NCBI GenBank assembly: GCA_963801855.1
Contig: CAWDGK010000005.1
Coordinates: 248,001-312,000 of the forward strand
From: JACDAN01 sp963801855
GTDB taxonomy: Bacteria > Actinomycetota > Thermoleophilia > Gaiellales > Gaiellaceae
Direction of reading: 5' to 3'
Length of the DNA stretch: 64,000 nucleotides
Shown: in pieces, positions 58,173-64,000 of the stretch
Position numbering within the stretch: the stretch's first letter is position 1
Layout: each line of letters starts with the position of its first letter
The notes under the pieces: model-generated
What the model was told of the DNA's origin: nothing
The model's input: the letters and a program-made list of their open reading frames with translations, nothing else
The model's database searches: none
Translations under genes and position numbers: made by a program

Positions 58173-58988
58173 ATGAGAGCGATCTGGAGCGGCACGATCT
58201 CGTTCGGGTTGGTCAGCGTCCCGGTGCGGATGTTCACCGCCACCGAGTCCAAGGAGCTCCGGTTCCATTTCCTCGACCGGCGGGACATGAGCCCGATCGG
58301 CTACGAGAAGGTCAGCAAGGAGTCGGGCGAGGCGGTCCCGCGCGACGAGATCATCCGCGCCTTCGAGATCGAGAAGGGCCAGTACGTGCCGCTGGAGGAC
58401 GACGACCTCGACCGCCTCGACGTGGAGCTCACGCACTCGATCGACATCTGCGACTTCGTCTCGCTCGACGAGATCGACCCGATCTACTTCCGGAAGGCGT
58501 ACTACCTGCTCCCGCAGGACGGCGCCGAGAAGCCTTACCGGCTGCTGGTGCGCGCTCTGGACGAGACCGGCAAGGTCGGTGTCGCCAAGGTCGTGATCCG
58601 CAACAAGCAGCATCTCGCGGCGCTGCGGCCGTACGACGGGAGGCTCGTGCTCGAGACCATGTACTACACGGACGAAGTACGGAAGCCCGAGGCCGTCGAC
58701 AGCGGTGGTCAGCTTCGGAAGCCGGAGGTCGAGATGGCGAAGTCGCTGGTCGAGAACCTGAGCGAGCCGTTCGACCCGTCGAAGTACGACGACAACTACC
58801 GCAAGGAGCTCTTGGCGCTGATCCGCGCCAAGGCGAAGGGCAAGGAACTGCCCGAGCCGCAGGAAGCGGAAGAGGACGAGGTCGTCGACCTCATGGCTGC
58901 GCTCCGGGAGTCGGTCGAGCAGACCAAGAAGAAGCGAAAGCAGGCCGCGAAGAAGCCGGCGAGGAAGCCCGCCCGCAAGGCAAGCTAG
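58173..58988 (+). CDS. ku: non-homologous end joining protein Ku
   Basis: A 271-residue bacterial Ku homodimer subunit: WSGTISFGLVSVPVRMF, RFHFLDRRDMSPIGYEKVSKESG, and ALRPYDGRLVLETMYYTDEVRKP, then a lysine-rich C-terminal tail (KKKRKQAAKKPARKPARKAS) that in other Ku proteins binds DNA. Ku holds broken ends and recruits LigD. It is followed four bases later by ligD, so both form one operon. ATG at 58173. Confidence 0.95.
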   Translation: MRAIWSGTISFGLVSVPVRMFTATESKELRFHFLDRRDMSPIGYEKVSKESGEAVPRDEIIRAFEIEKGQYVPLEDDDLDRLDVELTHSIDICDFVSLDEIDPIYFRKAYYLLPQDGAEKPYRLLVRALDETGKVGVAKVVIRNKQHLAALRPYDGRLVLETMYYTDEVRKPEAVDSGGQLRKPEVEMAKSLVENLSEPFDPSKYDDNYRKELLALIRAKAKGKELPEPQEAEEDEVVDLMAALRESVEQTKKKRKQAAKKPARKPARKAS

Positions 58989-58992
58989 GCGC

Positions 58993-61342
58993 TTGGCCAA
59001 GCTCTCCGAGTACCGCCGGAAGCGAGATCCGAAGGAGACACCGGAGCCCTTCGGAGGCAAGAAGCGCGGCAAGCAGCCGATCTTCGTCGTCCAGCGGCAC
59101 GACGCGCGGCGCCTCCATTACGACTTCCGGCTGGAGCGGAACGGGGCGCTCGCGAGCTGGGCGGTGCCGAAGGGAGTCCCACTGGAACCGGGCCAGCGGG
59201 CGCTTGCCGTTCACGTGGAGGATCACCCGCTCGAGTACGCGACCTTCGAGGGCGTGATCCCCAAGGGGCAGTACGGCGCCGGTCCGGTGGAGATCTGGGA
59301 CAACGGAACCTACGAGCTCGTCGAGGAGAAGAAGGACGGTGGACTGACCGTTCGGCTTCATGGCCAGCGGCTCGAGGGCGTCTGGACGCTCGTCCCGGCC
59401 AAGCTCGACGGCAACCCCAAGAACTGGCTTCTGCTGAAGAAGCGCGAGGAGGGGGCCGCGGAGCCGGGAGAGCGGAGGAAGTACAAGCCGATGCTGGCGA
59501 CCCTGGAATCGACGGTTCCGCAAGGTGACGGCTGGCTCTTCGAGGTCAAGTGGGACGGCTATCGAGCCGTGGCCGACGTCCGAGGTGGCGACGCGACGCT
59601 CACGAGCCGAAACGACAACGACCTCACCGGCCGCTTCGAGTCAGTCGCCAAGGAGATCGCGAAGGCGGCGAAGACACCGGACTGCGTGCTCGACGGCGAG
59701 GTGTGCGCGATCGGCGAGGACGGGCGCGCGACCTTCTCCGCGATGCAGCAGGGAAAGAGCGGCACGCGCTACGTCTATGTCGTCTTCGACGTCCTGGAAG
59801 TGGAGGGAAAGCCACTGATCGGCCTTCCGTTCACGGAGCGGCGCGAGCGGCTGGCGACGCTGCTCGACCGCGGCAACCAGGTCGTGCAGCTCTCCGAGAC
59901 CTTCGACGACGGCGACGCGCTCTATCAGGCCGCGGAGGACCAGGAGTTCGAGGGGATCATGGCCAAGCGTGCCGACTCGCGGTATCAGCCGGGGAAGCGG
60001 ACCCGTGACTGGCTGAAGATCAAGACCCACGGCCGCCAGGAGTTCGTGATCGCCGGGTACACGAAGGGTCAGGGCCGGCGATCGGGCCGCTTCGGGGCGC
60101 TGATCCTCGGCTACCACGACGACGAAGGAGCGCTCGCCTATGCGGGCAACGTCGGCACCGGGTTCACCGACGGCGAGATCGACGCGCTGCTCGCGAAGCT
60201 CGAGCCGCTCGAGCGCAAGGGCCCGCCGTTCGACGAGGTCCCGAAGATGCCCAAGATCCGGAAAGGCGACATCGTGTGGGTCGAGCCGAACGCTGGTTGC
60301 GGAGGTCGAGTTCGCCGAGTGGACGCACGACAAGCGGCTGAGGGCGCCCTCCTATCAGGGTCTGCGGGACGACAAGCCGGCCGACGACGTCGAGCGAGAG
60401 GAGCCGAAGCCGATGGAGCCGATGCCGGCCGAGATCACCAGGGGCAAGCGCGTCCTCAAGCTGTCGAATCTCGACAAGCCCTTCTGGCCAGACGAGGGAA
60501 TCACGAAGGGTGACCTGCTCTCGTACTACCGTGCGGTCGCGCCGGCGGTCGTGCCACACCTGAAGGACCGGCCGTTCACGATGAAGCGGTACCCCGACGG
60601 CGCCTACGGAAAGTTCTTCTTCCAGAAGGATGCGCCGAAGCACATCCCGGACTGGATGAAGACGGTCGAGATCATGGTCTCGACCCGCGAGAAGCCGCGG
60701 GAGCGCCGCAAGATCCAGGCGCCGCTCGTGAACGACGAGCTTGCGCTGCTCTGGATGGTGAACATGGGCTGCATCGACCTGAACACCTGGTACTCGCGGG
60801 TCGACAAGCCGGGCCGCCCCGACTTCGTCCTCTTCGACCTCGATCCGTCCGACGACGTCGGGTTCAAGGAGACGATCGAGGTCGCGCTGCTCGTGAGGCA
60901 GACGCTCGAGGCGCTCGAGCTCGAGAGCGTCGTGAAGACGAGCGGCTCCGACGGCATCCATGTGCTCGTCCCGATCGCGAGGCGGCACACGTACGAGGAG
61001 ACGCGCGAGTTCTCGGAGATCGTCGCCGGCGCGCTCGCCCGCACCCACCGCGGGCTCGTGACCACCGAGTGGGCGAAGCGGAAGCGCCGCGGCGTCCTCA
61101 TCGACTCGAACCAGAACGGCGAAGGGAAGACGATCGCGTCCGTCTACTCGGTGCGGCCGCGGGAGGGCGCTGCCGTCTCGACGCCGCTTCGCTGGGACGA
61201 GGTCGAGGAGGGGCTCGACCCGACCGACTTCACGATGGATGTCGTCCTCGGGCGGGTGGAAGAGCATGGCGACCTCTTCGAGCCGGTCCTCCACGGCAAG
61301 CAGTCGCTGACCGCCGCGCTCAAGTCGATTCGAAAAACCTAG
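58993..61342 (+). CDS. ligD: multifunctional DNA ligase LigD (PE-ligase-polymerase), one-base frame shift
   Basis: End-joining ligase. Domain order: 3'-phosphoesterase (1-155; FVVQRHDARRLHYDFRLER, WAVPKG, HVEDHPLEYATFEGVIPKGQYG), ATP-dependent ligase (about 160-420; catalytic Lys in FEVKWDGYRAVADV, then EGIMAKRADSRY, and DWLKIK), and AEP polymerase (about 490-782; FFFQKDAPKHIPDW, FVLFDLDPSDDV, KTSGSDGIHVLVPI). An extra base near 60290 shifts the frame between ligase and polymerase; correcting it gives the canonical WVEPKLVAEVEFAEWT. TTG start at 58993. Total 782 residues. Confidence 0.92.
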
Positions 61343-62742
61343 ACGGCGACTGAGTCCGGCGCTCGCTCGGCGCCGAGGATTCGAGCCAGCGCGGCGATGC
61401 AGCGGCGGTCGAGCTTGGCACCGGCTTCCTCGCGCAGGATGTCCATCGCACGCTCGTGCGTGAAGGCCTCGCGGTAGACGCGGTTGGAGACGAGCGCGTC
61501 ATAGACGTCGCAAACGGCGAGGATCCTGGCATCGAGCGAGAGCGCCGGCCCGGCGATGCCACGGGGATAGCCGGAGCCCTCCAGGCGCTCGTGATGGTCG
61601 AGGACGAGTCTGCGTACGGAGTCGGAGAAGCCGAGGTCACGCAGCATCCGGAAGCCCGACTCGGGATGTCGCTTGACGATTGCGAACTCGTCGTCGGTGA
61701 GCGATCCGGGCTTCTTGAGAATCGAGTCGGGCACCGAAAGCTTTCCGATGTCGTGCACGAGTGCGCCGGTCGCGAGCTCGCGGAGGCGGGCCGGCGAGAG
61801 GCCGAGCTCTTCCCCGACCTGGACGGCACGAAGCGCTACTCGCCTCGTGTGCTCCTCGGTGTAGGCGTCCTTCTCGGCGAGGGAGACGGTGAGCGCCCGA
61901 ACGTGCGATCCGAGGAACGTCTCCTCCGACCGGACGAGGTCGACCGAGCTCAGGTCGCCGGCGAGTGGCCGCGATTGCGCCCCGCGGCGGACGTCCAGGG
62001 CGACCGGCAGTCCGACGAGGACGATGCCGACGAGCTCGAACAGGTGGCCGAGCCACCAGCCGAGCTCCATGTAGCTGAGCAGCATCGCGGGCGGGAGCGC
62101 CGCCGCGAGCCAGGCGATGCCGACCACCACGAGGAGATCTGCATGCCGATGGGTGAGCAAATAGGTTCGGAACGCCCGGAAGGCCAGGAGCGCGTAGAAG
62201 CCGAGCCCGATCACGAGCAGGACCACGGCCGGGGCGCTTCGCGCCTCCGGCACGCTGGGAACGAGCGAGGGAGCCGCGAGCGCGGTTCCGCCGAGGACGA
62301 GAACTCCGAAGAGCAGCACGCCTTGGAGGATCAGCAAGTACCGAACGCCTTCGCCGCGCCAGATCTTCGGGAGCGCCGAAAGCGCGAGGATCGCGCCGCC
62401 GACCGGGAGCGTGGCGCCTCCGGTGAGTGAGACCACTCCGTTGTCGCCGATCAGTACTCCGGGCGTTGCGAGGCCGTGAAGCGCGAGCAGCGCGGCCATG
62501 ACCGAGAAGGCGGTGCCGACGAGAACCGTTCGGCCGTCCCGGCGCCTGGCGCCGACGATGGTGAGCGCCACGGCGGCGACGGCAGCGGCGAGCGCGGTGA
62601 GACCGACCCCACCAAAATGGAGGTCGCCTCCGAAAGTGACCTGGTCACCCCCGAAGAAATGGCCCGCAGCCGTGGGAAAGGCTGCGAGCGCGCCGCCCAC
62701 GACGAGAATCGGGGCGAGCTTGTCGCTCGTACTGCGCCGCAT
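61339..62742 (-). CDS. membrane HD-GYP-like domain protein
   Basis: About nine N-terminal membrane helices (1-270) followed by an HD-GYP-type phosphohydrolase domain: EKDAYTEEHTRRVALRAVQVGE, TGALVHDIGKLSVPD, FAIVKRHPESGFRML, and LDHHERLEGSGYPRGIAG (a GYP-like motif). Such domains hydrolyse cyclic di-GMP or related nucleotides. No GGDEF partner is in the window. The end overlaps the convergent ligD stop as CTAG. It lacks a recognised sensory PAS or GAF domain. Confidence 0.87.
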   Translation of the reverse strand: MRRSTSDKLAPILVVGGALAAFPTAAGHFFGGDQVTFGGDLHFGGVGLTALAAAVAAVALTIVGARRRDGRTVLVGTAFSVMAALLALHGLATPGVLIGDNGVVSLTGGATLPVGGAILALSALPKIWRGEGVRYLLILQGVLLFGVLVLGGTALAAPSLVPSVPEARSAPAVVLLVIGLGFYALLAFRAFRTYLLTHRHADLLVVVGIAWLAAALPPAMLLSYMELGWWLGHLFELVGIVLVGLPVALDVRRGAQSRPLAGDLSSVDLVRSEETFLGSHVRALTVSLAEKDAYTEEHTRRVALRAVQVGEELGLSPARLRELATGALVHDIGKLSVPDSILKKPGSLTDDEFAIVKRHPESGFRMLRDLGFSDSVRRLVLDHHERLEGSGYPRGIAGPALSLDARILAVCDVYDALVSNRVYREAFTHERAMDILREEAGAKLDRRCIAALARILGAERAPDSVAV

Positions 62743-62804
62743 CAGTACCCAGATGATCGGAGCGCGGGAGCCCCTGGAGCGTCCCCCGAATGGGTGACCG
62801 CAGG

Positions 62805-63572
62805 TCAGCCGGTGAGAAAGAACTTCGTCAGTCGTCCAACCGTGTCGAAGCCGAGCCGACCGTAGAGCTCCTTCGGCCAGTCATCCTCGTCGGCCACGAG
62901 AAAGACGAGGTCGGCGCCGTCGAGGCGGGCCACTTCTGCCGCCTTGAGGACGACGGCGGTTGCATAGCCCTTGCCGCGATGCTGCTGGAGGGTGGCAACG
63001 TCCTCCACCTGGCCGATCCCCTGCGCGACGTAGAGATCCGCCCAGCTGACGATCTCGCCGTTGACCGGAACGCCGAAGAAACGGGTCTCCGCGCGCTGCC
63101 CGATCAGCACCTTGGCTCTCAGGAGCTGCTCGGCGACCTCGGGCGTCCCCCAAGGGAACGCGACGATCTCGTGAGTGCGGTTCGGCCGCAGGTCGGCCTC
63201 GCTGACCTCCTTCACGGCGGAGAGATCAGCCGAGCGCTCGGGCTCTCGGCGCTGCACCATCCAGATGTGTCGCCGGCGGTTCCAGCCGAGTGCCTCGAAG
63301 TCGGGCTCGAGCCTGCGCCCCAACGCCTCGTCGAACGTGAACACGGCTCTGTGAGAGAGCCCTGCTCCGCCGAGGATCCGGTCGGCTTCGGCAGCCAGCT
63401 CCTGACCTCCGACTCCGTCAGGGACCTGCTCGACGAGGAGGTAGTTGGAGTCGTGTCGGCGGGGCAGCGACGGTTCGAGCACGCCGACGCCGAACGGCGA
63501 CTCGACGTTCTGCGAACCGGCCATCTCGATCTCCCGCTCGAAGCGGTGGATGCGCTCCAGGACGTCGTGCAC
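62805..63572 (-). CDS. GNAT-family acetyltransferase
   Basis: A 255-residue protein with a C-terminal GNAT fold: VEDVATLQQHRGKGYATAVVLKAAEVAR (acetyl-CoA loop HRGKGYA), LVFLVADEDDWPKELYGRLGFDTVGRLTKFF. The N-terminal half has weak similarity by topology only. GTG start at 63572, nine bases after the sigma factor stop, so both may be co-transcribed; the substrate is unknown. Confidence 0.85.
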   Translation of the reverse strand: MHDVLERIHRFEREIEMAGSQNVESPFGVGVLEPSLPRRHDSNYLLVEQVPDGVGGQELAAEADRILGGAGLSHRAVFTFDEALGRRLEPDFEALGWNRRRHIWMVQRREPERSADLSAVKEVSEADLRPNRTHEIVAFPWGTPEVAEQLLRAKVLIGQRAETRFFGVPVNGEIVSWADLYVAQGIGQVEDVATLQQHRGKGYATAVVLKAAEVARLDGADLVFLVADEDDWPKELYGRLGFDTVGRLTKFFLTG

Positions 63573-63581
63573 GCTCGTACG

Positions 63582-64000
63582 CTACGTCGTTGGGGCCTCG
63601 GAGATGCGACGTGCGAGAAATGCGCGCTCGAGCGGGTTCGTCGCCAGGGCCAGTGCGCGCGTATAGGCGGTCGCGGCTTCCTCGGTTCGCTCGAGCCGGC
63701 GGAGGAGATCGGCGCGCGCCGCATGGAACAGGTGGTAGTCGCCCAGCCCCTCGATGCGCTCGATGAGCTCGAGCCCTTGCTCCGGGGTCGTTGCCATCGC
63801 GACGGCGACTGCGTGGTTCAGCTCGACGACGGGGGAGGGCGCCAGCCGCAGCAGGTGCTCGTAGAGCCGGACGACCGCGTGCCAGTCGGTGTCTGCTTCG
63901 ACGTGAACCGCGGCGATCGCTGCTTGCAGCTGGTACGGGCCCGGGCGGCGAAGGCGCGCCGCGCGGTCGAGCACGCGCCGGGCTTCCTCGATCCGTCCGC
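63582..64000 (-). CDS. ECF42-type sigma factor, C-terminal TPR part (cut by window edge)
   Basis: The visible C-terminal part (GPYQLQAAIAAVHVEADTDWHAVVRLYEHLL, SPVVELNHAVAVAMA, HAARADLLRRL) is the helical SnoaL-less, TPR-like C-terminus typical of ECF42 sigma factors (DUF6596-containing). The sigma2 and sigma4 domains lie beyond the right edge. Frame is open to the edge. Such factors usually neighbour DGPF-domain proteins, which would be outside this window. Confidence 0.75.
   Translation of the reverse strand, partial: GRIEEARRVLDRAARLRRPGPYQLQAAIAAVHVEADTDWHAVVRLYEHLLRLAPSPVVELNHAVAVAMATTPEQGLELIERIEGLGDYHLFHAARADLLRRLERTEEAATAYTRALALATNPLERAFLARRISEAPTT

Noticed and set aside
1..64000. 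CRISPR arrays, rRNA genes, prophage or large insertion sequences
   Set aside because: No regularly spaced direct repeats, rRNA-like segments, integrases, phage structural genes or transposases were seen on either strand.

Overview
The window is a GC-rich bacterial chromosome segment that carries the replication-origin neighbourhood. Gene order around the origin is the classic one: parB, parA, rsmG, jag, yidC, yidD, rnpA and rpmH run leftward, and dnaA, dnaN, recF, dciA, gyrB and gyrA run rightward. Together with a Ku/LigD repair pair, a MerR-like regulator and the protein sequences themselves, this suggests an actinobacterium, possibly of the Thermoleophilia (Gaiellales/Solirubrobacterales) type. 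That placement is an inference; no rRNA is present to fix it.

Left arm (1-33.5 kb, mostly minus strand). A SAM hydrolase-like gene precedes a tightly overlapping block whose transcription order is ccmA-ccmB-ccmC-ccmD, a CcsA/HemX-like membrane protein, hemA-hemC-hemD. It joins heme synthesis to cytochrome c maturation. Molybdenum cofactor genes (moaB/mogA, moaC, later moeA), two trehalose-forming enzymes (OtsA, TreT), an anti-sigma-type kinase, an HtrA protease, a two-component system and an M28 peptidase-like membrane protein follow. Next come envelope glycosyltransferases, a methyltransferase, a class A penicillin-binding protein, an MscS channel, a CPBP protease, a BFN-domain protein and one tRNA-Ile(GAT).

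Centre (28.7-43.7 kb). Partition, ribosome/RNase P, membrane insertion and replication-initiation genes flank a 323-bp origin candidate between rpmH and dnaA. A good dnaA promoter is visible. The dnaN-recF spacer holds a long imperfect stem-loop at the recF start. A Rho-independent terminator lies directly in front of gyrB, and gyrB reads in frame into gyrA without a stop.

Right arm (43.7-64 kb, mostly plus strand). It holds a GalT-like protein, a stomatin/NfeD pair, a PGRP amidase with FlgD-like repeats, birA, the type II fatty acid cluster fabZ-H-D-G-F (no acpP inside), a HAD hydrolase, a double-GNAT protein, a zinc-ribbon/arginase-like fusion, accD-accA, the NHEJ genes ku-ligD, an HD-GYP membrane protein, another GNAT protein and the C-terminal part of an ECF42-type sigma factor cut by the window edge.

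Two window-wide patterns matter for anyone using this annotation. First, at least nine conserved genes (hemA, ccmB, the response regulator, parB, gyrB, birA, fabH, ligD, probably the PBP) are split by a one-base shift, nearly always one extra base. Homology continues with no residue loss across each shift, so each is annotated here as one gene. Sequence error is the simplest explanation, but the pattern deserves raw-read checking. Second, several genes lack any ATG/GTG/TTG at the expected N-terminus but have CTG there (moaB and galT in CTGA overlaps, recF, perhaps the GT87 gene). Two related inverted-repeat elements (about 10.8 and 48.8 kb) look like a small non-autonomous repeat family.
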